From: Longirhabdus pacifica | GTDB taxonomy: Bacteria > Bacillota > Bacilli > Paenibacillales > DSM-105158 | Length of the DNA: 64,000 nucleotides | Direction: 5' to 3' | NCBI RefSeq assembly: GCF_004115085.1 | Contig: NZ_QXJP01000002.1 | Coordinates: forward strand, 124,001-188,000 | In this document: positions 1 to 7,571 of the stretch, piece by piece | Numbering within the stretch: the first letter of the stretch is position 1 | Layout: the number at the start of each line of letters is the position of its first letter | The notes under the pieces: generated by a model | The model's input: the letters and a program-made list of their open reading frames with translations, nothing else | Databases searched by the model: none | What the model was told of the DNA's origin: nothing | Translations under genes and position numbers: made by a program

Positions 1-151
1 AAAACATGAAGAAACACAATCAGGTGACACTTGCTGTACAACATAGTTAAATGATATCACCAGCTTCACTGATGAAATTAACTTTTTATCTTTTTATGAT
101 AAATATGACCTTGCATGATCTTGTAGTTTTGTAAAAGTGTAATGAAAATAG

Positions 152-174
152 GGCCATGTGATGACTACATGGCC
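152..174 (-). terminator. stem-loop terminator of the nas operon
   Basis: A perfect 8-bp inverted repeat (GGCCATGT / ACATGGCC, 7-base loop) sits at the 3' end of the nitrate reductase gene and contains its stop codon. On the minus strand it is followed by a T-rich stretch. It is probably a weak intrinsic terminator for the transporter-nirB-nirD-nasC transcript. Confidence 0.5.
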
Positions 175-2240
175 TCTACCTTGACTGCACATCGTTTAAA
201 CTCAGGCATGCGACATGTCGCTTCTAACTGATCGCTTGTCAATGTATTAATGGACAGTTGCTTACCCCAATGAAAGGGAACAAAAATAGTATTAGGTTGA
301 ATTTTGTCCGTAATTTTAGCCTGCAATGTAATAGATCCTCGTCGACTTGTTATTTTAATCATTCGCTTCCCTGCAAGCTTTATTTTTTTGGCTAGCCAAG
401 GGTGTATTTCAGCAACAGGTACAGGTGCTTTTTGTTGTAACTTTGGTGTTCTTCTTGTCTGTGAGCCACTCAAGTAATGAATACCCAACCTTCCTGTCGT
501 TAAAATATGAGGATAGTGTTCGTCTACTGCCTCACCACTCCATTTGGGTACAATGGCATGAAAATACGCTCTACCATCATGATGAGCAAAGGTATGCTCA
601 AACATGGTTGGTGTTCCTGCATGATCTGTCGTTGGACAGGGCCAGAACACACCATCATGCTCCACTAATTTACGTATCGTTAACCCGCTATAGTCTGCTT
701 TCCCACCCTTGGAAGCTACGCACAATTCATCGAAAATATCTTCTGCTGTTTCATACGGAAAAAAAGCTCCCTTTCCAAGGCGTGTTGCTAACTCTACGAT
801 GATTTCCGAATCTAATTTAGCATCTTTCGGCAGTACACTTGCTTGCGGTCGATAAAATACTCTTCCTTCTAAATTCGTTAACGTTCCTGCAGCTTCTAAA
901 AAGGAAGAACCGGGAAGAAACACGTCTGCATATTGTGCAGTTTCCGTCTCAAATAAATCAATGACGATGAGCAAGTCTAGTTTTTGAAGTGCAGCTTCTA
1001 CATAGGAACTGTTCGGACTAGACACAACAGGATTAGAACCTAACACCATCATCGCTTTAATTTCTCCTTGATGAATTTTATCAAACAGTTCATAAGCAGA
1101 AACCCCTTTGCGAGGAAGATCTTTGGCCTCTATGCCCCATACTTTGGCAATTTCATTTCGATCTTTTTCATTTTCAATAGAACGGTAACCTGGAAGTTGA
1201 TCTGCTTTCTGCCCATGTTCTCTCCCGCCTTGCCCATTCGCTTGACCCGTTACAGCCCCAAAGCCACAACCTTCTCTACCTATTTTCCCTGTTACGAGAC
1301 ATAAATTAATATAGTTTAGTGTATTATCTACTCCGTCTGCTTGTTGCTCCACGCCCCTCGCCGTCATAACGATACCACTATCTGCCTGTGCAAATTGTCT
1401 CGCAATCGTTCTCGTTTTGGCAGCTAATATGCCTGTCATTTCTTCTACTCTCTCTGGTGTATAGGATGCTACTGTCTCCATCAGCGAGGCAATTCCTGAC
1501 GTTCTTTCTTCTATAAAAGTGTGATCCCACCATTGTTCGGAGATGATAACATGCAACAGCCCATTCACGAAAATAGAATCATGCCCCGGTTCCAGACGTA
1601 CGTGTATATCCCCGATTTTAGACGTCAATGTGTTTCGTGGGTCAATCGTAACGATGGTTGCGCCTGCTTTTTTTGCTTGTAGAAGATATGGCATCATCGT
1701 AGGTTGGCATTCTGCTATATTTGTTCCTGCTAGAATAATATATTTTGACTTAGCAATATCTTGTAAAGGAAACGTCATGCCACGATCTATACCAAACGCT
1801 TTTGTCGCTGCTGTCGCCGCAGAAGACATACAGTAACGGCCATTGTAATCGATATATTTGGATTGCAAAGCGACGCGTGTAAATTTCCCTAACAAATATG
1901 ACATTTCATTTGTAAGTGATCCGCCGCCATACACCGCTACTGCATCTTTTCCGTGTGCTTGTTGCAGCGACAATATGTTATCCGCTACATAGGATAAAGC
2001 GTCATCCCAAGTGGACTCACTCCATGCATCCTTTCTATCGCTTCGCATAAACGGGGTTCTTATACGTTGTTCACTAATCGTATGTTCCACCGCTTGCAGT
2101 CCTTTTTGACACAGTTTTCCTGTAGCAACTGGAAAGGAATAACTCGGTTTCACTTCATATTGACCCTCTTTTTTTGTAATTTCCATCTGACATTGCATGC
2201 TGCAAAAACAACAGTGTGATATCTTTTTCTCCTCACCCAT
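165..2240 (-). CDS. nasC: assimilatory nitrate reductase, molybdopterin catalytic subunit (NasC-like)
   Basis: A 691-residue molybdopterin oxidoreductase of the Nas/Nap group, predicted to reduce nitrate to nitrite in the cytoplasm. The N-terminus has the [4Fe-4S] ligand set C10-x2-C13-x3-C17 plus C44 in GKLCQKG. Residues 133-139 (NGRYCMS) supply the Cys that ligates Mo in Nas/Nap enzymes. The C-terminal 120 residues match the molybdopterin dinucleotide-binding domain. There is no Tat signal and none of the extra C-terminal Cys-rich domain found in some Nas proteins. The ATG at 2240 follows GAGGGG at good spacing. It is last in an operon behind nirD (44-bp gap) and ends in a hairpin. No NasB-type electron-transfer partner is encoded next to it. 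Nitrate as substrate is inferred from family and operon. Confidence 0.88.
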   Translation of the reverse strand: MGEEKKISHCCFCSMQCQMEITKKEGQYEVKPSYSFPVATGKLCQKGLQAVEHTISEQRIRTPFMRSDRKDAWSESTWDDALSYVADNILSLQQAHGKDAVAVYGGGSLTNEMSYLLGKFTRVALQSKYIDYNGRYCMSSAATAATKAFGIDRGMTFPLQDIAKSKYIILAGTNIAECQPTMMPYLLQAKKAGATIVTIDPRNTLTSKIGDIHVRLEPGHDSIFVNGLLHVIISEQWWDHTFIEERTSGIASLMETVASYTPERVEEMTGILAAKTRTIARQFAQADSGIVMTARGVEQQADGVDNTLNYINLCLVTGKIGREGCGFGAVTGQANGQGGREHGQKADQLPGYRSIENEKDRNEIAKVWGIEAKDLPRKGVSAYELFDKIHQGEIKAMMVLGSNPVVSSPNSSYVEAALQKLDLLIVIDLFETETAQYADVFLPGSSFLEAAGTLTNLEGRVFYRPQASVLPKDAKLDSEIIVELATRLGKGAFFPYETAEDIFDELCVASKGGKADYSGLTIRKLVEHDGVFWPCPTTDHAGTPTMFEHTFAHHDGRAYFHAIVPKWSGEAVDEHYPHILTTGRLGIHYLSGSQTRRTPKLQQKAPVPVAEIHPWLAKKIKLAGKRMIKITSRRGSITLQAKITDKIQPNTIFVPFHWGKQLSINTLTSDQLEATCRMPEFKRCAVKVEAM

Positions 2241-2284
2241 AACTGCCCCTCATCTCTCTATTAAGCTCAAACGATATGCATACT

Positions 2285-2617
2285 TCACGTTATTGGAAAA
2301 GCAATGCGTATTTTCCCATTGCTTACTTCTGTTTGAAATGTTTGCACACATCCTGTATCTGGTTTTTCAACTAATCCACTATCCATATTAATCTTTCTAT
2401 CATGCATAGGGCAATACACATGTTTTCCTGAAATCATACCGTCGACAATCCCCCATCCTTTATGCGGACATTTATTCTCCATCGCAAAGACGTCTCCATT
2501 CATCGCCTTAAACACGGCAATTTCATTTCCTTTATAAACGACTTTTTTTCCCGTTCCTTGTAACAAGTCTTTCTCATTCATTACATCGATCCATTGTGCC
2601 GAATTCATTAATGTCAT
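2285..2617 (-). CDS. nirD: nitrite reductase [NAD(P)H] small subunit, Rieske-type
   Basis: A 110-residue protein with the two-part Rieske motif CPHKGWG and CPMHDRKI, which would bind a [2Fe-2S] cluster. This is the size and motif order of NirD/NasE, the small partner of the siroheme nitrite reductase encoded just upstream. The reading frame also offers a GTG at 2626, but that codon abuts the GGAA Shine-Dalgarno sequence, whereas the ATG at 2617 sits 9 bases downstream, so 2617 is preferred. Only 18 bp separate it from the nirB stop. It should act in the cytoplasm in reduction of nitrite to ammonium. Confidence 0.9.
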   Translation of the reverse strand: MTLMNSAQWIDVMNEKDLLQGTGKKVVYKGNEIAVFKAMNGDVFAMENKCPHKGWGIVDGMISGKHVYCPMHDRKINMDSGLVEKPDTGCVQTFQTEVSNGKIRIAFPIT

Positions 2618-2635
2618 GGTTTTCACTTCCTTTAT

Positions 2636-5050
2636 TTATTCTGGTACGCTGACGACTTCATACCAGTGTTTTTGTTTCTCTTTGCTTTCTATTACCTTTT
2701 TCCAAGGATCTTTGTACTGAGATAGAGCTTGTTGCATAGCCAATAAAAGTCGTTCACGTTCTTCTTTATTTTCTAGCACTTCCTGTATAGCTGCTAATCC
2801 GAATCTTTCTACCCACGTTGATGTTCGTTCACCGTAATGTGCTGTTTCCCGATAATGTTGTAAGTATGCTGCGATAGTTTCCACTACTTCGGCTTCTGTT
2901 TTCACTGTGACGAGGTGATCACCAGCCCTAACGTTAACGCCTCCGTTACCGCCTACATACAGTTCAAAGCCACCATCGATAGCAACGACACCTACATCCT
3001 TAATCCCGCTTTCTGCGCAATTTCTCGGGCATCCAGAAACGGCCATCTTCACTTTCGCCGGTGTTTCTAATCGCTCGAAATATTTCTCTAAATGAATACC
3101 TAACCCCATTGCATCCGCTGTGCCAAAACGACAATACGTATCTCCCACACACGTTTTTACTGTGCGTAGTGCTTTGCCATAAGCATAGCCAGAAGCCATA
3201 TCCAGCTCTTCCCACACATTCGTTAAATCTTCTTTTTTCACACCGAGCAAATCTATTCGCTGTCCACCTGTTACTTTCACTGTCGGTATATGATATTTTT
3301 CAGCGACTTCCGCTATTTTTTTCAATGCAGCAGGCGTCGTTACACCTCCGTAAATACGAGGCACAACGGAGAACGTACCATCTTTTTGAATGTTAGCATG
3401 CATACGTTCATTAACGAAACGAGAAGTAGCATCGTCTTCATATTGTTTTGGATATATCATGCCTAAGTAATAATTCAAAGCAGGTCTACATTTGGAACAG
3501 CCTTCCTCGGTTTTCCATTCTAACACGTGCATCACTTCTCGCACGTATGTTAGCTGTTTATCTTTGATGACTTCCAGTATTTCATCACGGCTGTAATCTG
3601 TACAGCTGCACATTTTTGTTTTTTCCTTGCTGCTATCGTAATCGTTTCCTAAAGTCAAAGTCAGCAGTTCACTAACTTGCGGGCGACACCCACCACAAGA
3701 TCCAGAAGCGCTTGTCACCTTTTTCACTTCCTCTACGGATTGCAGCTGCTGCTCTTTTATCGCTTGGCAAATGTCTCCTTTACTCACCCCATTGCAACCG
3801 CAGATAATCTCATCATCACTCATGTGAGCTACTCCAACACTTTCGGTCCCACCATCCACGTTCGTGAGTAAATCTGTTTTTTTCAAATCAGCAATATTCG
3901 TTTCATTTTTAATGAAGGAAAGTAACCGTGTGCTGTCACTACTGTCACCATACAAAATCGCGCCTACCACTTTTTCATCCCGAATCATGACTTTTTTGTA
4001 CACACCGGAGTATGCATCATGGATGGTTATTCCCTGAACATCATCCTGTTCCATGAATTCCCCAATAGAGAATACATCAACGCCTGAAACTTTCAACTTC
4101 GAATAAACCAAAGAACCTTCATATGGTGCTGTCTCTGTCCCCGCTAGCTTTTTGGCAAGTACCGCACCTTGTTCAAACAGTGGTGCAACGAGGCCATAGC
4201 TGATACCGCGATGTTCTGCACATTCCCCTACAGCGTAAATGTGAGGAATGCTGGTTTCTAAAACATCGTTAACGACAATGCCTCTGCCAACATGCAAACC
4301 AGCCTCTCTACCCAATTGCACATTCGGTTTAATCCCCACTGCCATCACAATCAAATCCGCATCGATGGAAGTTCCATCTTGAAAGCGTAACCCCGTTGCC
4401 CGTTCACCCCCTAAAATTTCACTACTTTGTTTTTGTAATAAAAAGTTCATGCCTTGTTGCTCCAATGCTTGTTGCAGCATATGAGACGCAGTAGGATCTA
4501 GTTGCCTTTCCATCAGGTGAGGGCCGAGGTGAATGACATCCACTTCCATTCCTAAATTTAAAATACCCCTAGCTGCTTCTAAGCCAAGTAAGCCTCCGCC
4601 GATGACTGCTGCTTTTTTGTACGTTTTAGCCGCTTTTTTCATCGTTTCACAATCTTGCATATCTCTAAAACCAATGACACCATCTTTTTCTACTCCGGGC
4701 AGTGGCAACATGAATGCACTGGAACCTGTGGCAATAATAAGATCATCGTAAGGTACGACTTTCCCTGTACTACTTACTACTGTTTTGGCTTCACTATCGA
4801 TTTGCGTAACCTTTTCCCCTTTATACAGCGTAATATCATTTTCCACATACCAGTCATCATTGTTGAGTATAATCGTGTCCATGCTTACATCACCAGCCAA
4901 CACTTTGGAAAGCATCACTCGATTATAATTAGGATGAGGCTCCTCCCCGAATATGGTAATGTCATATCTATCTGCATTCAATTTAAGTAGATGTTCGATC
5001 ACATTCACGCCAGCCATGCCGTTTCCAATCAACACTAATTTTTTCTTCAT
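2636..5050 (-). CDS. nirB: nitrite reductase [NAD(P)H] large subunit
   Basis: An 804-residue cytoplasmic enzyme reducing nitrite to ammonium with NAD(P)H. The N-terminal ~320 residues are an FAD/NAD pyridine nucleotide-disulfide oxidoreductase (VLIGNGMAGVN, AAVIGGGLLGLEAA). Two BFD-like [2Fe-2S] domains follow (CGCNG ... CGGC and CSC ... CSKC), then the siroheme/[4Fe-4S] sulfite/nitrite reductase half. Its cluster ligands are visible as CVGDTYC and SGCPRNC. The start at 5050 is chosen because GAGGGAGAAAGAG precedes it and the protein then begins MKKKLVLIGNG, as in relatives; a longer frame runs to 5083. It lies 16 bp after the transporter and 18 bp before nirD, so the genes are cotranscribed. 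Confidence 0.95.
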   Translation of the reverse strand: MKKKLVLIGNGMAGVNVIEHLLKLNADRYDITIFGEEPHPNYNRVMLSKVLAGDVSMDTIILNNDDWYVENDITLYKGEKVTQIDSEAKTVVSSTGKVVPYDDLIIATGSSAFMLPLPGVEKDGVIGFRDMQDCETMKKAAKTYKKAAVIGGGLLGLEAARGILNLGMEVDVIHLGPHLMERQLDPTASHMLQQALEQQGMNFLLQKQSSEILGGERATGLRFQDGTSIDADLIVMAVGIKPNVQLGREAGLHVGRGIVVNDVLETSIPHIYAVGECAEHRGISYGLVAPLFEQGAVLAKKLAGTETAPYEGSLVYSKLKVSGVDVFSIGEFMEQDDVQGITIHDAYSGVYKKVMIRDEKVVGAILYGDSSDSTRLLSFIKNETNIADLKKTDLLTNVDGGTESVGVAHMSDDEIICGCNGVSKGDICQAIKEQQLQSVEEVKKVTSASGSCGGCRPQVSELLTLTLGNDYDSSKEKTKMCSCTDYSRDEILEVIKDKQLTYVREVMHVLEWKTEEGCSKCRPALNYYLGMIYPKQYEDDATSRFVNERMHANIQKDGTFSVVPRIYGGVTTPAALKKIAEVAEKYHIPTVKVTGGQRIDLLGVKKEDLTNVWEELDMASGYAYGKALRTVKTCVGDTYCRFGTADAMGLGIHLEKYFERLETPAKVKMAVSGCPRNCAESGIKDVGVVAIDGGFELYVGGNGGVNVRAGDHLVTVKTEAEVVETIAAYLQHYRETAHYGERTSTWVERFGLAAIQEVLENKEERERLLLAMQQALSQYKDPWKKVIESKEKQKHWYEVVSVPE

Positions 5051-5066
5051 GATCTCTTTCTCCCTC

Positions 5067-6560
5067 CTATACACGAACCGCAATAACTTCTTGTGGGGTT
5101 TCGTTTTGCTTCACTTCTTCTTGCTCTATTGCTTGTTGTTCTATCTTTGCTGTGTCAGGTTCTTTCAAAAAGAAACAAGTGAAAAAACAAGCTACGGCAA
5201 ATAAACCAATGACAACAAAAAATGTTTGTGGAGAAACGAAAGTTAAAATGGTTAAAAACGTAACAGCACCTACGTTACCATAAGCTCCTACCATGCCAGC
5301 AACTTGCCCTGTTAGTCGTTTCTTGACAAGGGGAACCATCGAAAATACCGAACCTTCACCTGCCTGCACGAAGAACGAACATAACATCGTTAATGCTACT
5401 GCGGCAATGAGCGACCAACTACTATCGATATTGCCCATCAACATGTAGGCGATAGCGAGACCTCCCATTAAAATGATGAGTGTCTTTTTACGACCGAACT
5501 TATCACTAATCCAGCCACCACCTGGTCTAGCAATCAAGTTCATAAAAGCAAAGCTCGCTGCAATCATACCGGCTGCTGCAACCGAAAGCGTAAAGGTCTC
5601 TTCGAAAAAGCGCGGAAGCATCGACACGACAGCAAGTTCCGAACCGAAAGTGCATAAGTAAGCAAAATCTAATATCGCCACTTGTTTGAAAGCGTACTTT
5701 TCTTTTTTGGCTACACCTTGCTGTAATGAACTTTTGTTCACAGACCATATTTTAAAACTGTTGAACAAAAATAAAGCAGTCAATCCAGCGTAGATGGCAT
5801 ACGTCGCTGTGTTACTCAAAAACCCTAGTCCCTGTACTTTCCACGTTAATACACCTAAAATAAAAAACATCGGCATGGTCATAAAGACGAGAAAAAATAA
5901 ATCGCGATAACTTGTGACTTCCATCGCACCGTTGCGATGTGGTCTCTTGTACTCCCTTCCATTCGGAGCATCTTGTACGGAAAAATAATAGATAAAACCA
6001 TAAATCAAACTGAGTAATCCCGTTAAACCAATGGCGTAACGCCATCCATCTTCTACGTTCCCTAATAAAACAATGGCGATAAGCGGTAAAGTAAACGCCG
6101 CGGCGGCAGATCCAAAGTTACCCCATCCTCCGTAAAAGCCTTCTGCTAATCCTATTTTTTTAGCAGGAAACCACTCTGACACCATGCGAATACCAACGAC
6201 AAAACCAGCACCGATAATACCCAAAAACATACGTGCAATCATAAGCTGTGTAAAAGTTGTGCCGAGTGCAAACAAAAAACAAGGGATGCTCATGATAACG
6301 AGCAATGTGGAATATACTTTTCGAGGTCCAAATCGATCCACCAACATCCCGATAATTACTCGAGCTGGGATCGTTAACGCTACATTCATGGTCAGTAACA
6401 CACCCATTTCCTGTGTTGTTAAATCTAGCGCTTTTTCAATCGTGGAGGCAAACGGAGCCATATTAAACCAAACTACAAAACTGACAAAAAAAGCAAATGT
6501 CGTTAAAAATAATATTTTCATATTCCCTTTGTACGGATTACTCTCTCTACTTTCATTCAT
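5067..6560 (-). CDS. nitrate/nitrite MFS transporter (NNP family, NarK/NasA-like)
   Basis: A 497-residue major facilitator with about 12 membrane segments, predicted to import nitrate and/or export nitrite across the cytoplasmic membrane. Two glycine-rich nitrate signature motifs of the NNP family are visible (GGWGNFGSAAA and GAYGNVGAVTF). The C-terminus is a ~40-residue acidic cytoplasmic tail. The start at 6560 follows AGAGGAG with 8-base spacing. A longer frame would extend to 6623, but it runs into the leader terminator and lacks a Shine-Dalgarno sequence. It is the first gene of the assimilatory operon with nirB, nirD and nasC, and its expression is probably controlled through the structured leader at 6621-6736. 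Confidence 0.9.
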   Translation of the reverse strand: MNESRESNPYKGNMKILFLTTFAFFVSFVVWFNMAPFASTIEKALDLTTQEMGVLLTMNVALTIPARVIIGMLVDRFGPRKVYSTLLVIMSIPCFLFALGTTFTQLMIARMFLGIIGAGFVVGIRMVSEWFPAKKIGLAEGFYGGWGNFGSAAAAFTLPLIAIVLLGNVEDGWRYAIGLTGLLSLIYGFIYYFSVQDAPNGREYKRPHRNGAMEVTSYRDLFFLVFMTMPMFFILGVLTWKVQGLGFLSNTATYAIYAGLTALFLFNSFKIWSVNKSSLQQGVAKKEKYAFKQVAILDFAYLCTFGSELAVVSMLPRFFEETFTLSVAAAGMIAASFAFMNLIARPGGGWISDKFGRKKTLIILMGGLAIAYMLMGNIDSSWSLIAAVALTMLCSFFVQAGEGSVFSMVPLVKKRLTGQVAGMVGAYGNVGAVTFLTILTFVSPQTFFVVIGLFAVACFFTCFFLKEPDTAKIEQQAIEQEEVKQNETPQEVIAVRV

Positions 6561-6620
6561 TTTTTTCACTCCTCTAATTTTTCTAATTTCTAGTAAAATA
6601 TTTCTAATAAAAAATCCAAT

Positions 6621-6666
6621 CAAAAAGAGACCGATTTAAATGCATGACAAAATGCATCAAACTCGG
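6621..6666 (-). terminator. leader intrinsic terminator of the nas operon
   Basis: On the minus strand a long hairpin (CCGAGTTTGATGCAT paired with ATGCATTTAAATCGG, 13 of 15 positions pairing including one G-U) is followed by TCTCTTTTT. It lies about 60 bases upstream of the transporter start and downstream of the operon promoter, so it would stop transcription unless antagonised. With the two upstream six-base-loop hairpins it has the layout of ANTAR-regulated leaders. Confidence 0.8.
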
Positions 6667-6679
6667 CCTCATTGCCAAC

Positions 6680-6697
6680 ATGCACAACGCTGTGCAT
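6680..6697 (-). promoter_or_regulatory. ANTAR-type leader hairpin 2 (six-base loop)
   Basis: Perfect 6-bp stem ATGCAC/GTGCAT closing the loop AGCGTT in the minus-strand leader RNA. A six-base loop with A at position 1 and G at position 4 is the signature recognised by ANTAR antiterminators (NasR, NasT, EutV families). It ends 13 bases before the leader terminator stem. Confidence 0.65.
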
Positions 6698-6713
6698 CAG
6701 TGTATTCACATAA

Positions 6714-6736
6714 AGGGACACTCCATCGTGTCACCT
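6714..6736 (-). promoter_or_regulatory. ANTAR-type leader hairpin 1 (six-base loop)
   Basis: Stem GACAC/GTGTC, extended by AGG/CCT across one bulged base, closing the loop GATGGA. The loop has six bases with G at position 4 but G rather than A at position 1. It lies about 15-20 bases after the predicted transcription start and 19 bases before hairpin 2, the usual two-hairpin ANTAR target layout. Confidence 0.55.
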
Positions 6737-6757
6737 GAATTCCCAAAACTTAGCTAT

Positions 6758-6786
6758 ATTATAACTGCACCTTTTTCACATGTCAA
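6758..6786 (-). promoter_or_regulatory. consensus sigma-A promoter of the nas operon
   Basis: TTGACA (6786-6781) and TATAAT (6763-6758) on the minus strand with exactly 17 bases between them. The predicted start near 6751 gives a leader of about 190 bases before the transporter ATG. The -35 hexamer is embedded in a TnrA/GlnR-type palindrome. Confidence 0.85.
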
Positions 6787-6797
6787 TATATATAACA
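6781..6797. promoter_or_regulatory. TnrA/GlnR-type operator overlapping the nas promoter -35
   Basis: The 17-bp element TGTCA-N7-TAACA fits the TGTNA-N7-TNACA palindrome of the MerR-family nitrogen regulators TnrA and GlnR. Its centre would be near -38, overlapping the -35 box. That is closer to a repressor position than to the approximately -50 position of TnrA activation. Confidence 0.55.
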
Positions 6798-6878
6798 TCG
6801 AAAATAAAATGCGTATATCACATATTGAAAATGAGCATATTTCGCATTAAGTTTATTTTCTTTTTATCACATGATACA

Positions 6879-6908
6879 TAGACTTTTAGCGCTTTACTAT
6901 GCTATATT
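6879..6908 (+). promoter_or_regulatory. putative promoter of the ANTAR/TrpD2-like pair
   Basis: TAGACT (6879-6884), 18 bases, TATATT (6903-6908), giving a predicted start near 6915 and a short leader before the ATG at 6966. The match is moderate (4/6 and 5/6). Confidence 0.4.
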
Positions 6909-6921
6909 ATGTTCATACTTG

Positions 6922-6938
6922 TGTTATATATGCTAACA
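6922..6938. promoter_or_regulatory. second TnrA/GlnR-type operator
   Basis: TGTTA-N7-TAACA, again a full match to TGTNA-N7-TNACA. It lies just downstream of the predicted start of the ANTAR gene transcript and 28 bp before its ATG, a position suggesting repression of the antiterminator gene. Confidence 0.5.
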
Positions 6939-6965
6939 TACATTAAGCTCAACGGGAGGGGTTAG

Positions 6966-7571
6966 ATGTATACATCTTTTGCAGTGTTAAGTGAAAATCA
7001 CCCAGAAACAGATAAAGAGGAAAGAAACCATCCAGTCCACATTCTTTCTAACATAGGCTATACCAGCTTCTCCGTGCAAACGATGCAGCACATCATGGAC
7101 CGTGCTCCTAAAATGGATGCCATCATTATTTACCTCCCTGTAATACAAACCAAAACATGGTGTGATAGAATAATGAAATGGAAGGATATTCCTATCATTT
7201 GGTGGTGTGACAGGGAGACAATTGTCGAAGAAGCGTGTAATATAGAGTTTACAGTAGACGGGATGCTGTATACTAATTTGACATCCACAGAAATGCACTG
7301 GGCTTTACTTGCTACATCCTATCAATATTTAAGAAGAGTACAATGGAAGCAAGAGAAACGCCAACTTTTATCACAAATTGAAGATCGAAAGTGGATAGAA
7401 AGAGCAAAAAGTGTACTCTGTACGATCAAAAATATTTCAGAAGCAGAAGCTTATGATGTATTACGAAAGCAAGCGATGAATGAAAGAAAACGAATCGTGG
7501 ATGTGGCCATCTCCATCGTAAAAGTATACGAACTGTTACAAGACCAAGACTATGGAGGTAAAAGAAAATGA
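6966..7571 (+). CDS. ANTAR-domain antiterminator with degenerate receiver (NasT-like)
   Basis: A 201-residue protein. Residues ~138-193 are a clear ANTAR RNA-binding domain (WIERAKSVLCTIKNISEAEA followed by AYDVLRKQAMNERKRIVDVA). Residues ~1-120 look like a receiver fold, but the usual phospho-acceptor Asp after strand 3 is replaced (DAIIIYLPV), so it is probably a pseudo-receiver that responds to a ligand or partner. A run of charged residues (~122-140) links the two. It starts at an ATG after GGGAGGGG, diverges from the nas operon and overlaps the next gene by 4 bp (ATGA). The nas leader carries its expected RNA target, so the inferred role is antitermination of nitrate assimilation in response to nitrate or nitrite. 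No NasS-type sensor is encoded here. Confidence 0.8.
   Translation: MYTSFAVLSENHPETDKEERNHPVHILSNIGYTSFSVQTMQHIMDRAPKMDAIIIYLPVIQTKTWCDRIMKWKDIPIIWWCDRETIVEEACNIEFTVDGMLYTNLTSTEMHWALLATSYQYLRRVQWKQEKRQLLSQIEDRKWIERAKSVLCTIKNISEAEAYDVLRKQAMNERKRIVDVAISIVKVYELLQDQDYGGKRK

Noticed and set aside
2-46. Short open frame at the left edge ending KHEETQSGDTCCTT
   Set aside because: Only 14 codons are visible, two of three frames are open for a similar length, and no family signal can be read from it.
165-5050. Dissimilatory interpretation of the first nitrate operon
   Set aside because: The catalytic subunit is soluble and linked to NADH-type nirBD with no membrane or ferredoxin subunit, which fits assimilation better.
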